This document shows, piece by piece, positions 46,600-58,204 of a stretch of 64,000 bases of DNA (positions within the stretch are counted from its first letter, which is position 1; each line of letters opens with the position of its first letter). The DNA is from Corbicula japonica (lineage: Eukaryota > Mollusca > Bivalvia > Venerida > Cyrenidae): positions 3,720,001 to 3,784,000 of the forward strand of contig JAZAYU010000013.1 of the NCBI GenBank assembly GCA_038501625.1. Reading direction: 5' to 3'. A program made the position numbers and the translations under genes. Below the pieces are notes generated by a model, which was given only the letters and a program-made list of their open reading frames with translations, had not been told where the DNA came from and searched no databases.

Positions 46600-46855
46600 T
46601 TCAAAAGAACATCAATATTAAGTCAATGAGATTTGTTTTTTTAGTAAATGTTTTGAAGTGACTTCATAATCCTTGCATTGTGATGTCAATTTTGTTTACA
46701 AAAGAGTTATTTTCAGAAGGGAGATGTTGTCTGCCAGACAAAATGCAGACGTTTTTGCAGTGACAGCTTGTGGCTACTATTTATAGTGAAGAAGAGTGTT
46801 GAAATTGGTCAAGAAATGATAGCATCATTCAAGGGGAGGTAATCACATCATGTAC

Positions 46856-46978
46856 CTGATGGGAGTATCCAGCTGACTGCAGGTAGCGAACTTTCTCGTA
46901 AAGTTTGACGTTGTCAGATCGTAACTTGTCTATTTCATTCTGTAACATTGTGATCTGTTGTTGCTGGCCGATAGTTTG
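46856..46978 (-). CDS. CUX1: CASP exon: coiled coil
   Basis: The exon has 123 bp, 41 codons, phase 0. It runs QTIGQQQQITMLQNEIDKLR, then SDNVKLYEKVRYLQSAGYSH-Q. The acceptor reads 'gatttacag' and the donor CAG|gtacat. Recalled human CASP has LQSELDSLRADNIKLFEKIK and FLQSYPG. The heptad pattern of leucine and isoleucine (ITMLQNEIDKL) fits the end of the long cytosolic coiled coil that tethers at the Golgi. Confidence 0.94.
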
Positions 46979-47015
46979 CTGTAAATCAGTAAAACAACGT
47001 ACAATTTATCAACAG

Positions 47016-47419
47016 TTAACCATTTACTCCATATATACACATTTTATCGCATGTTTAAACAGTGTAGATCCAGATTAGCTGACACATGCATGTCATCTTA
47101 TCAGGATCTGCACTGTTGAATGGTCAAAAATAACCTAATAAATCAAAAAGCAAACAGATCCTGATCAGACAGCATGGATTTTCCTGGGCTAGAGGTTATA
47201 AACTGAGCATGGAAACCAGTCTCTAATCTCAAGCATCTGATTGGCTGAAATGGCGACCAGTCGCCATTTCAGCCAATCAGATGCTTAAGATTTGAGACTG
47301 GTTTCCAATCTCAGCTTTATAACCTTCAGTCCTGATCAGACAGCATGGATTTTCCTGGATGATCTGTATGTACACTGTTTACCCATGCCATAAAAGCAAA
47401 TGTATGGAGGAAAGGGTTA
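47016..47419 (+). mobile_element. Family A element split by family C with 29-bp flank repeat
   Basis: Left end 'ttaaccatttactccatata', spacer 'ggtcaaaaataacctaataa', right end 'gtatggaggaaagggtta'. A family C element is inserted in hairpin 2. The 29 bp at 47159-47187 recur exactly at 47330-47358 on the other side of it. Confidence 0.85.
47188..47329. mobile_element. Family C element nested in family A
   Basis: Arms 'gaggttataaactgagcatg' to 'ctcagctttataacctt', both CCAAT boxes intact. It is flanked by identical 29-bp direct copies of host sequence. Confidence 0.85.
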
Positions 47420-47568
47420 TAATGGCAGGACAGAAGGTATTGCATGATTTTATACATCTTCAGTTGTTGCTGTCATCGTTCTGTATTATCAAATGCTAAA
47501 ATTCTACAAAAAAGGAAAAAGTATTAAAAAAACATAAACTCCCAAAATATATAGAGCCAGACATATTT

Positions 47569-47982
47569 ACAGTACTGTGAACGTTTAATGTTACAAAATT
47601 TGCGTCTATCGTGCGTCCGTCTATCGTGTATCGTGCGTCCCTCTAACGTGTATCGTGTGTCCGTCTAACGTGCATCGTGCGTCCGTATATCGTGTATCGT
47701 GCATCATGTGTCTTAAATTTTATCGTACAACGTGAATAAGTTACTTACATATTCAAATTATATCATTTAATTTCAACCATTCATCTTATATTTTCATAAC
47801 TTTTTCAAATCTTTAGATATCTTGTACACAAATTATATGAATCGGCAGTATCCTGTATCTTGCGTATACCGTGTATAGTGCGTCCATCTATCGCGTATTG
47901 TGCGTCCGTCTATCGTTTATCGTGCGTCCGTTTTTCATGTATCGTGCATTTCGTTTGTAACCTTAAACGTTCACAGTACTGT
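47569..47982. mobile_element. 414-bp element with minisatellite core
   Basis: The termini 'acagtactgtgaacgttta' and its inverse are a perfect 19-bp pair, extending to 28 of 29 positions. The interior has two blocks (about 47605-47712 and 47868-47945) of a 24-25 bp repeat of the form 'cgtccgtctatcgtgtatcg', separated by AT-rich sequence. Short open frames here (MRPSIVYRASVF...) are repeat-derived. It lies in the CASP intron. Confidence 0.8.
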
Positions 47983-48278
47983 AACCACAACAGGCTTATA
48001 CATTTGTACTTACCTGTTGCCATCAGACAGTATTTACAGTTATTTTTTCCACTGTTTTTCCGTTTTGCTAAGTAACTGTGACAATGACATTGTAGCAAAA
48101 AAATGTATGGTATTATTTAAAGCAAGGTACATGTATTTGTGTTTTAGACTGAGACTGGCAAATGCGAATTCTTAATACTTTAGAACTTACTACACATATA
48201 CAGTCAACTACAGAGGGATTTTTACCTTGTTTGCTTTTTACAGGCTAAAATAGGCAAAGTAAGTGTATGCTTATTTAC

Positions 48279-48388
48279 CGCCTCGAGCTCCTGCGCTCGC
48301 ACCCTGTACCTCTCTCTCTGACTCTGAACGATTGGTAGTATTGAATCAGCCGCAGATCTGGAGCTATCGGGGGTCTGGGGAGCCATCA
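48279..48388 (-). CDS. CUX1: CASP exon: linker and start of terminal coiled coil
   Basis: The exon has 110 bp. The first two bases complete a valine codon, then MAPQTPDSSRSAADSILPIV and QSQRERYRVRAQELEA. The acceptor reads 'gattttcag' and the donor GCG|gtaaat. Recalled human CASP has DSLLSIISSQRERFRARNQE followed by LEAE. SQRERYR(V/A)R is diagnostic. An in-frame ATG begins the exon body but is not a start. Confidence 0.95.
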
Positions 48389-49025
48389 CTGAAAATCAAA
48401 TAAGGCCATTAAAACTGTAAAGCGTTTTATTGTCTACAGCAAATAAAACATTAAATGCATTTGATAGAAACATTTAATTTTCTTCTTGAATTGCTGAACT
48501 AGTATGTTTGATTTACATAATAAAATAATTCAGGAAACGCGGGGGAAATAAATGTTTTTCACACTGTGAGCAGAAAATGATTTATACACTCAAAATATTA
48601 GAAGTACCATTTGACATTGTCAGATGCACAACTAGAGGAAATACTGTATCAAGTTTTAACTTTTACATCAGATGAGGGTTAATTAAATGAGACAGAGATT
48701 TTTAGTCAATCCTTATTTTCCTCCTCAACAAGATACTGCAAAATCTTTAAAAGTCAATTGGTCAATATGGGGAAATAACCAATTCAGCATGGAAGATTTT
48801 CTTCATCAAGAATCCCTTAAATTACAAAAGTGACAGGTTCTGTCTGCTCTTTAATTGCTGACTCCAATAGGCCAATAGTTTATCCACACACTAACCATTA
48901 AAGTACCATGTTATGAATAAGTACATAAGAACACTGTCACATATAAACCATCGTATCACAGATCATTCTCCACGTCCACACAATCTGAGTTTTCTAAATT
49001 GTTCATAATTCATAAATAAATTAAA

Positions 49026-49265
49026 TTAACCCTTAAATTCATAGACACACATTGATTGCATGGGCAACCAGTGTAGATCCAGATCAGCCGGCACATCTGT
49101 GCCATCTGATCAGGATCTGCACTGATCGCATTTTGATTTGTCAGGTGATTTCTAACCAAAATACAACTAGTGCAAATCCTGATCAGAGGGCACAGATGTG
49201 CCAGCTGATCTGGATCTACACTGGTTGCACATGCGTAAAAATGTGTATATATGGAGGAAAGGGTC
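49026..49265 (-). mobile_element. Family A element in CASP intron
   Basis: Full-length. Left end 'ttaacccttaaattcataga', reversed spacer 'tgtcaggtgatttctaacc', right end 'gtatatatggaggaaagggt'. Both hairpins are clear. It produces overlapping antisense open frames of 85 residues each, neither a gene. Confidence 0.85.
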
Positions 49266-49387
49266 AAGAAATTTCAGTAAGGAATCCTCTGAATTATTTA
49301 ATGGAATGACTCAAGATTTTAGAAAAATGTGTCCGTTATTTTGTGAGTAAGTGTTTACCCATTTCTCTATGAAATATGGTAGATAAT

Positions 49388-49440
49388 ACCCACTGGTGAT
49401 CAGTGTTCATCCAGTTCTTCAGGCACATCCATGCTAAATA
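49388..49440. mobile_element. Family A hairpin fragment
   Basis: 'actggtgatcagtgttcatc' and 'caggcacatccatgc' resemble hairpin 1 without ends. Confidence 0.3.
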
Positions 49441-49501
49441 GCCAATGACACTGTAAAAATCATCCAGCAAGAAGCAAATAAACAATCATGTCATAACCTA
49501 C

Positions 49502-49705
49502 CTGCAGAAGTAACATCCTTCACTGCAGTAGCAACCATTTCAGCCTCTGGGTGGATAGCTTCTGTCCCCTCCCCCTCGCCTCGGAACATGGCAGACAGTG
49601 CGTTGACATTGCGGAGATCCTCCTCCAGCTGGGTGATCAGAAGTTTCTGTTCCTGTACTGTAACACCAAGCTCGACATACTCTGTCTGAAGCTGCTGGTA
49701 GCGTG
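49502..49705 (-). CDS. CUX1: CASP exon: coiled coil, first CASP-specific exon
   Basis: The exon has 204 bp. The first two bases complete a split codon (acceptor 'cgttgacag', donor CAG|gtaggt, last base begins valine). The peptide is RYQQLQTEYVELGVTVQEQK, then LLITQLEEDLRNVNALSAMF and on to VKDVTSA. Recalled human CASP has RCAELQVRITEAVATATEQR, ELIARLEQDLSIIQ and IKEATALF. In the recalled human gene this is exactly where the CASP isoform departs from the CUX1 transcription-factor isoforms. No further upstream exon was found in the window. Confidence 0.93.
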
Positions 49706-49754
49706 CTGTCAACGAATAAAAGTTGATAAAAAATAGTGCTTTAAACTTCAAACT

Positions 49755-49834
49755 GTTTCTGTTCTAGTAGCTGTAGCACCAACCTCTACACATATTCTGT
49801 CTGAAGATGCCAGTAGCATGGCTCATACAAATAA
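49755..49834 (-). pseudogene. Decayed partial duplicate of the CASP exon start
   Basis: About 80 bp resembling 49643-49719 (first ~63 coding bases plus the acceptor flank), offset about 112-115 bp in the same orientation. Roughly three quarters of aligned bases match by eye. Shared blocks include 'tctgtctgaag' and 'tttctgttc'. The aligned frame keeps LQTEYV and then meets a stop, and the acceptor is degraded, so it is a broken fragment rather than an alternative exon. Confidence 0.7.
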
Positions 49835-51411
49835 CAAGCTTAACTTGTTTCTTCAACTCAAAAATAAAAAATAACATGACTGTTATATACTCAGCAAACT
49901 TTGTTTAAAATAATGTTGATTATAATAAGGTAGAGTAAATATATTTTTCTGCAATATAAAGCTAAAAACAATGATAAAGCCCTGGCATTTTGGCTACGAT
50001 GAATCAGTATCAGATAAAGTTACAGTATCACAAATCTATTACATATTATGTAAATAGTATGCTTAATTATATTGCACAAACTTAAGATTTTCGTTCATAA
50101 AAAAAACTTTTTCTTTCCAATAACAAAGTGACGAAAACACACGCTCCATACAAACCAAAAATTCATGTTGGACAATTTTATATATCATATGATTTACAAA
50201 ATTTAGCATGGACTTAAATTTACAAGACACTGGCACAGTAACTGTTGTTATTCAATTTAAATTCACAATATTTTGCTGTTTTAAAATTCTGTCACTTTGT
50301 GTAGCAAAATATTAATATAGAAGCAGATGGAACATTTCATGTGTTTTCGTGTTGGCAGTTTGGTTCAGTGTATATAATGTATATTTGTTATAAGAATAAA
50401 ATATTGTTACTATAAGCAATATTCATTTTTAACAATTAATTAATCTACTTTAATATTGTTGTTATTCATGCTTCATGTAATGTAATTATTAGAAATATTT
50501 ATTCAGAAATAAAAATGAGTTCAGTCAGTTTACACACAGAAAATTTCCAATAAAAAGGATTTATACCAGTATATAAAAATTGTGAATACACTGGTAATTG
50601 CTTTTATAAAAATATGGTAATTTTTTGTTATTTATGGATATTTTGATATTAAAATTCATTATCTGATCTATGATTTATGTGATCAAATCAATTTTGTGAT
50701 ATTAAATGTCATTTATTATTATAAAAGTACCGGTAAAAGTAAACTAATGTTACTGCAATGTTAAGTCTCCTAATTAACTTTTTCAGTTTTAACAGGACAT
50801 GCATTTTAATTTCTTATTTTGGCTAGAGGTTTAATTTTGTTTTAATTATTTATTTTCGTAGAAAAAATATTTCTATTTCATTTCATTTCAAAAGTTTATA
50901 TGAGTATTTCTTGTTACATATACTTCTAAAACTTTGTGGTCAGAATCTGGTTGTTGTTGTTGTTTTCAATTATGAAATAATGACAAATTATTTTTTTAAA
51001 TTAAAGTTTGCTTTATTTTAATTAAATTTTCAAAAATTATTCCATTCATCTCAGTTGAATAATTTCTGCACAATTATATTAAATTAAAGTTAACAAATAA
51101 ACTTTAACTACTACGCTAATGAGTAACAAGTCATTTTTTTTCTTTCAATAGAAGGCTAAAATATTTTTAGAAATCGGTATTATAAATTAAAGTGGAAAAC
51201 ATTAATTATTATGCCATTTCGCTGCAATAAAATATAAATGTAAATGTATATTGTCAAATTTATTGTTATGATATATATTTTTGAACATCAATTATAAAAT
51301 AAATACAAAATGTACCGGTATTATCAGTAACCCCAAGATAATCTCACAATTACCTAAAATAACTTCAGCATTTTACAACTTTCTTGCCAATATTATTTAT
51401 TCCTTAAGATG

Positions 51412-51646
51412 TTAACCCTTTCCTTGATATAAATTATTTTTATGCATGTGCGACCAGTGTAGATCCAGATCAGCTGGCACATCTGTGCCATCTGATCAGG
51501 ATCTGCACTGGTCGCATTTTGGTCAGAAATAACCTAATGAATAAAAAAGCGGTTTAGATCCTGATCAGACGGCACTATGTGCCGGCTGATCTGGATTTTA
51601 ACTGTTCGCCCTAGCAATAAAGGTGTATCTATATAGGAAAGGGTGA
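51412..51646 (+). mobile_element. Family A element
   Basis: One of the best copies. Left end 'ttaaccctttccttgata', hairpin 1 'gcgaccagtgtagatcc' / 'ggatctgcactggtcgc', spacer 'ggtcagaaataacctaatga', right end 'tataggaaagggtgaa'. Confidence 0.85.
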
Positions 51647-51886
51647 AGTAACCCTTTACCTATGTTAGGATAATTTCATGGTAAGGAAATTTTAAGGAAA
51701 GAATATTCCTGGCATTTTGTTTATTAATGAATTTTATCTGAAAAATGCCAATATTGAAATACTATTGAAAAATTTCTGTCATCAATAACTGATTCGAAGA
51801 TAGATTTATTTTTTTTATTTATTTTTTTTTCATACCATGAGGTCTTCATGATCAGCAACATTTTCCACATACATTCTATTGTTCTG

Positions 51887-52116
51887 TTAACCATTTCCTC
51901 CATTAAATATTAGTTTAAGTGCATTAACAAACAATGTAGATCTAGATCATCCATGCTGTCTGATCAGGATCATTGTTTGCTCTTTGGTCAGAAATAACCT
52001 AATAAATCAAAAGGTGAAAAGTATAGATCCTAATCAGATGGCATAGATGTGCCAGCTGATCTGGAACACAATGTTTCCCCATGCCATATAAGTATAAACA
52101 TGAAGGAAATGGTTAA
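51887..52116 (+). mobile_element. Family A element
   Basis: Left end 'ttaaccatttcctccatta', spacer 'ggtcagaaataacctaataa', right end 'atgaaggaaatggttaa'. The loop of hairpin 1 is partly deleted. Confidence 0.8.
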
Positions 52117-52444
52117 GGATTGAAAATTCATTGCATCAGGAAATGAAAAACATTTGGGTCTTAAAAGTATGTAAATCCTCATACCATGCCCAAATGTTGT
52201 TGTTTTTATATCCTGACGAATGCAATTAATTCTTATATTTATTATTACACTTATAGAATGATATTCCCTATTCTTATCAAATATTGGGAAGAACTAGGAA
52301 AAACATGCCTTATTTGAATGGCTGTTGAAACACGAACATTGACAATGTCAGTAGCGTCAGTATTGGCAGCTTGTGGTTACCCATACATGGACTTCAACGA
52401 CGCTCGTCATACATTGTGAACAGGCGAATAGCTTTACAGCTGCT

Positions 52445-52692
52445 TTAACCATTCACTCCATGGGATAAGGCTGTTATCCCACGGGTGAATAGTGTTGATT
52501 CTGATCAGGTGGCGTAAATTATCCGTGCAATTTGATCAGGATCTGCACTTTTGGCTTTTGATCATGAGGTAATTTCTGACCAAAAACAGAACAGTGCTGA
52601 TCCAGATCAGACAGCAGAAATTAGACTCCGGCTGATTTGGATGTACACTGGTTGCACACATATGAAAACACATATGTATGGTGTTAAGGGTT
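52445..52692 (-). mobile_element. Family A element
   Basis: Left end 'ttaaccattcactccatggg', reversed spacer 'catgaggtaatttctgacc', right end 'gtatggtgttaagggtta'. Diverged hairpins. Confidence 0.75.
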
Positions 52693-53849
52693 ACAATTTA
52701 TTCTTCCCATAAGAAAATGTTTTTCATCATAACATAAGTTTCAAGACAGTAAAGTTCAAAATATTTGTAAATAAATTAATAATTATTTAAATGTCAGAAT
52801 TAGTATAAAGAGTAAGTTTGTATTATTGAAATAAATTATATATTTTTTTTAACTTTAAAACAACTACATATTCTGAGAATTAACCTTAAAAATGTTTGTA
52901 AATCTAAATAAATAATATTTGTATTATCCTTAAAAAATGTAATTACCATAGTAACATTTAGTAGATCAATATATGTCATCTTTTTTTCAGCAAATTTGAT
53001 TTGAATAAAATTACACGCATTTCCATTAATTCATAAACCAATGTCATAACAATTCATTTTGGAAAAAAAAAATCAATGGCATTTAATTTATCAGTTTTTA
53101 TAACTTTGCAAAAAACATGCATCTTTACTATCAAAATTGCAAGGCAAGCATTCATTCAAACACATACACGGTTTTGAAACACTGCCAAGTGCTTGTTACC
53201 TGAAAAAATATGAAATCCATCAAACGTCTTACCCTATACCATAAATCCTTGAATTCTAAATATGGAAATCTCATCATTGACAGGCAGCATTCAAAATCTA
53301 TGAGCTCCACGATATTTCACGAATGACTTTGACCCAAAATTGTCACATTTTATCAAGCGTTTGGTAAACAGCTATTTGTTGCGTTACATATTAACGTTCG
53401 GTAAGAGACAATGAAAATTAATTAAGACTTTCCTTATCTGACAGAATAAGAAGTCTCTTTGACGTTTTAATTACGACAAGTGACATAATTTTATCAATTA
53501 AGTGAATGTGGCAATTTAACGACTTTAAACATTTGGTGGTATGTTTTAATTTTGTTACTGCTATTTGCATATTCAATGAACAAACACTAAAATAACTTCA
53601 CTATCAAGAAAAAACTGCATCCCATAAAAATCTAAATTTTATTTTTTGTAACAAAAACTTTCTGATGTTAACGGCCTAGAAAACAAACTAAAATGTATCA
53701 AAATGCAGTAATTGTTCATTTTGACAGCTAGAAATTTGCACACTGTCGTATGATATATGTGTAAAAGAACTATAAACTATAATTTATGCAAGTGCTTCCT
53801 GTTTTTTCTTAATTTATGTCCTATCAGAATCTTAACTGAACTAGATAAC

Positions 53850-53930
53850 TAGATTAGTATCCATGTGGCTCATCAGTAGATTAGTATCCATGTGGCTCAT
53901 CAGTAGATTAGTATCCATGTTTCTCATCAG
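53850..53930. repeat. 27-bp direct repeat, three units
   Basis: 'tagattagtatccatgtggc' followed by 'tcatcag' occurs at 53850-53876 and 53877-53903 exactly, and at 53904-53930 with ggc changed to ttc. Confidence 0.85.
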
Positions 53931-53934
53931 TAGA

Positions 53935-54080
53935 GTTGATGCCACAAAATATTATTACTTATATTAACAAAGGGCCATAATTCAGATAAAAATGATCGCA
54001 GGAAAAAATTATTTTATCACCATGTGCACATTCTGCTTGATCATATTTGAATGTTTCAAAGAAATCTGCCAGGTACCGTA
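53935..54080. repeat. 'acaaagggccataattca' repeat
   Basis: 'gttgatgccacaaaatatta', 'aacaaagggccataattc', 'aaatgatcgcaggaaaaaat' and 'tttcaaagaaatctgcc' follow the same order as at 22098-22330. Confidence 0.6.
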
Positions 54081-54496
54081 TAGCGGGTTATTTCTGCCGG
54101 TGCAATATTTCTGCGGTCTTTGGATGAAATCGCAGAAATATATCCTGCAGAAAAATATCCAGCAAATATTAAATTAGCAAATAATTAACTCATTTTCAAA
54201 CTAACATCACCGTTGTTGCGAGATAAATCAGTTACAATACGAACAGGGTAAATTACTGTTAATCAATATCGTATAAGTATTGTATAAATGAGTCATTTGC
54301 TCAAACATTACTAAAACAATCATTTGAAAATTTCTTTGAGAGTTCATTCTTTATCTATGGATAAATAATATCTTTGTAATTCTTTGATATAATAAACTAA
54401 TAAATGTAACATAGTCAATATCGGTATGCTGCAAACGGAAGAACACAGAATTTTTTGCATCCTTTTTTGTGGGCAAAACGCAGAAATACCCTACTA
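54081..54496. mobile_element. 416-bp element with 'tttctgc' inverted ends
   Basis: The left end 'tagcgggttatttctgc' and right end 'gcagaaataccctacta' are inverted repeats (about 14 of 17 positions). Subterminal 'atttctgcggtc' / 'gcaaaacgcagaaat' motifs support it. It abuts an 'acaaagggccataa' repeat on the left and is followed by another on the right. Confidence 0.55.
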
Positions 54497-54514
54497 TTCA
54501 GTAGTTTAAATGAG

Positions 54515-54650
54515 AAATAGATGCCACAAAATAGTATTACTGAAATTAACAAAGGGCCATAACTCTGGTAAAATGGTCGCAGGAAAAACCTTTACTATCA
54601 TCTTCACATCCTGCTATGAGGAGCAAATCTGCTGCTTAGTTCCTATAGTC
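54515..54650. repeat. 'acaaagggccataactctgg' repeat
   Basis: 'gatgccacaaaatagtatta', 'aacaaagggccataactctg', 'aaatggtcgcaggaaaaac'. Third copy of this repeat in the window. Confidence 0.6.
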
Positions 54651-54962
54651 TAGACAGACTGATTAATAAGGTCTCATTTAATCAGACCTTCTGTATTGCT
54701 AAGTTATACTGCATCTGAACTGAGTAACTGACCCCTGATTTGACCCAATAACCAGTGGATTTTAACTTTTTGTAAGTTAACAAAGGACTAAACTTTCAAG
54801 GTAAGGCTAAGACAATTACCCTTACTTTCTATTTGTAACAATCATTTGGATTGGTTCAACTCTCCCACCAGCAACTCGTGTATATTCCTTGTTTATCATG
54901 TCATGTGTCATTCAGCTTATGATCTATGTTTAATAGGGTAGCAGAGGACATGTCGAGATCTG

Positions 54963-55098
54963 AACTCAAGATCATAAAACTACAACTGGATTCCAGTCTC
55001 AAATCTCAAGCCTCTGATTGGCTGAAATGGTGACTGGTCGCCATTTCACTTGATGAGATTTAAGACTGGTCTACAATGAGTTTTATTATCTTGGGCCT
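54963..55098. mobile_element. Family C element (left of tandem pair)
   Basis: Ends 'aactcaagatcataaaacta' and 'gagttttattatcttgggcc'. The right arm has lost its CCAAT segment (ttcacttgatgagattt). Confidence 0.75.
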
Positions 55099-55100
55099 GT

Positions 55101-55253
55101 AGCTCAAGATCATAAAACTAACACTGGAAACCAGTTTCAAAACTTAAGCATCTAAATAGCTGAAATGAAGAAAAGAATTCTCGATTTAAACCAAGTCAGA
55201 TGCTTGAGATCTGAGACTGGTCTCCAGTTGAAGTTTTATTATCTTGGGCTCTT
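55101..55253. mobile_element. Family C element (right of tandem pair)
   Basis: Directly adjacent second copy, 'agctcaagatcataaaacta' to 'agttttattatcttgggctc'. The centre is strongly mutated and both CCAAT boxes are lost (ctaaatagctg; taaaccaagtcag). Confidence 0.7.
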
Positions 55254-56077
55254 GATTTTAATGAGATTGATTTAATTCCAGCAAAAAAAGGGTTAGGGTC
55301 ATCCACATCATATCTAACACAAAACCTAAGACACAACAACATCTTTATTATGATGCAAGTAAATGTTTTATCATTTTCTAAGAAACAAACGTACTGAATG
55401 TGATAAGTTGTTTTTCATCCAGTTTTTGTGCATTTAAAGGGCATGTGTTATGAATGATATGGATTTTAGAAATACAACAGTAAGCATTATATCTGCTGAG
55501 ATTTTTGCGGACTGTAAGTGATATGACAGATATTTCTCTTGTCATTTTTTCCCCCATCTTCACTACAAATGTCAGATGTTACATACCACTTTAGGTTAAA
55601 AAACATCTTCTGGAAAAGCAGTATTTGTGCATACTAATCAAGCAGCTTGAATGATATTACCCACTTAGACATGGATAAATTTAATGACTTTTCGTGAATT
55701 GTTGACAGAGAGACTGTATAAATTACTTATAAAACAGAGCTATATTGTATGCTTTGATAAACTTTTTGACAAATATTGCTGAAAATTATCTAATAACTGC
55801 TCGTAACATAATTTAATGTGGCACTTTAAGCATACGACCTGTAAAAATGTCAGGTGACTTTCCGTTAAGTTTTAATCAGTTTAATTACCGGTAACTCCTT
55901 CGGCAATAATTATCATAATATTCAATTAGTGCCAGTCTGTTAAGGTTTTAAATCTTTAAGAAAAAATATGGAGCAAAAATCGTAACTGAACTTGGATAAA
56001 CTCAGAAAATACTGTAAACATCAACTACTAGCTGGTTTGCTTCACACCAATCACCACTGTGCCAATGAATTATTTAA

Positions 56078-57592
56078 ACAAGAGGGCCATCATGGCCCTA
56101 TATCGCTCACCTGAGTACAAAAGTACTCTCAGCTTGTGGTTTCAGACAAGAAGATTTTTAAAGTTTTTCCTATACAAGTCTATATAAAATGAAGTGACCC
56201 CTGGGGCGGGGCCAATTTTGACCCCTGGGAAATAATTTGAACAATCTTTGTAGAGTTCTACTAGAGGGTGCTAAATGCCAAATATCTAAGCTCTAGGCCT
56301 TGTGGTTTCAGACGAGAAGATTTTTAAAGTTTTTCCTATATAAGTCTATGTAAAATGAAGTGACCCCTGGGGCGGGGCCAATTTTGACCACAGGGAAATA
56401 ATTTGAACAATCTTTGTAGAGTTCCACTAGAGGGTGCTAAATGCCAAATATCTAAGCTCTAGGCCTTGTGGTTTCAGACAAGAAGATTTTTAAAGTTTTT
56501 CCTATATAAGTCTATGTAAAATGAAGTGACCCATGGGGCGGGGCTAATTTTGACCCCAGGGAAATAATTTGAACAATCTTTGTAGAGTTCCACTAGAGGG
56601 TGCTAAATGCCAAATATCTAAGCTCTAGGCCTTGTGGTTTCAGACAAGAAGATTTTTAAAGTTTTTCCTATATAAGTCTATGCTAAATGAAGTGACCCCT
56701 GGGGCGGGGCCAATTTTGATCCCAGGGAAATAATTTGAACAAACTTTGTAGAGTTCCACTAGAGGATGCTAAATGCCAAATATCTAAGCTCTAGGCCTTG
56801 TGGTTTCAGACAAGAAGATTTTTAAAGTTTTTCCTATATAAGTCTATGTAAAATGAAGTGACCCATGGGGCGGGGCTAATTTTGACCCCAGGGAAATAAT
56901 TTGAACAATCTTTGTAGAGTTCCACTAGAGGGTGCTAAATGCCAAATATCTAAGCTCTAGGCCTTGTGGTTTCAGACAAGAAGATTTTTAAAGTTTTTCC
57001 TATATAAGTCTATGCTAAATGAAGTGACCCCTGGGGCGGGGCCAATTTTGATCCCAGGGAAATAATTTGAACAAACTTTGTAGAGTTCCACTAGAGGATG
57101 CTAAATGCCAAATATCTAAGCTCTAGGCCTTGTGGTTTCAGACAAGAAGATTTTTAAAGTTTTTCCTATATAAGTCTATGTAAAATGAAGTGACCCCTGG
57201 GGCGGGGTCAAAATTGGCCAATTTTGACCCCAGGGCTATAATTTGAACAATCTTGGTAGAGGACCACTAGGTGATGCTACACAGCAAATATCAAAGTTCT
57301 AGGCCTTCCGGTTTCAGAGAAGAAGATTTTTAAAAATTTCATGTTCAAAATCTATTTTTATCCTCTGTGACCTAGATAGGCAATGGACTGGAACCATTTG
57401 AACAATTTTGGTAAAGTTTCATGCAAGTAACATTCCTGCCAAGTTTCAGCAAGATTGGCCCAGGAGTTCAGGAGAAGAAGTCGTTTGAAGAAAAAGTTGA
57501 CGACGCAGGGACGCACGCACGGACGACGGACAACGGACATCAGGCGATCACAAAAGCTCACCATGAGCACTTCGTGCTCAGGTGAGCTAAAA
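56078..57592. mobile_element. Family D element with 166-bp internal array
   Basis: It begins 'acaagagggccatcatggcc', 'cgctcacctgag' and ends 'gtgctcaggtgagctaaaaa', giving short inverted boundaries as at 14303-15137. Inside, units of exactly 166 bp start at 56291, 56457, 56623, 56789, 56955 and 57121 (marker 'ctctaggccttgtggtttca'), followed by a diverged unit at 57297. A hairpin 'tgagcacttcgtgctca' lies near 57562. Non-coding. Confidence 0.85.
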
Positions 57593-57741
57593 ATGCAGCT
57601 TACTTTTAACCAACTGAATTTGGCAATTTAGATTGCACTATGCATCATTGTCTTTTGGCCTCCATTTATCAAGAACTAATGAACGAAAATGAAACCATAT
57701 AAAATGTATCTGATAGTTTAACAAGTCTTATTCTTTATGCC

Positions 57742-57850
57742 AGTGTTGAACCTCCAGAGTTTTGACCCAGGTCAGCCAGACTTTAGAACCAGATCAGACT
57801 GAGTTTAGAACCAGATCAGCCAGCAAATTCGTGCATTATGATAGATTATT
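57742..57850. mobile_element. Family A relic
   Basis: 'gacccaggtcagccagactt' and 'agaaccagatcagccagcaa' are two degenerate hairpin halves. Confidence 0.3.
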
Positions 57851-58204
57851 ACTCAAAAACTTCATGTTATACCCATATTCACTAATAAAATAAAGGTTGG
57901 AAATTATTTAAATGTAGAGATGATCCAGATAGATGTTTATTGTGGATGTCTATTTGTGCAGTTGCTTCAAATTCTTCATTTAATTATAACTTTGTAGGCA
58001 TTTCAAAAGTGGTGTAAATTGGTAAAATATGCTATACTCATACATTGTCTGGTAAAATGTTGAATGTACCATGAAGTCTCTACATTAAATAGTACATTTT
58101 GACAGTCTAGACGCGGCTTGCCTATCTTTTCATTGAAAAATATTCAAGAATATTTTTATTTATTTTGACGGTGTTCAGAAAGTTAAAACTCCAGATATCA
58201 CTTA

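Noticed and set aside
48284..48386. ATG at the start of the CASP exon as an alternative translation start
   Set aside because: The exon begins with a split codon joined in frame to the upstream exon, and the family sequence continues upstream.
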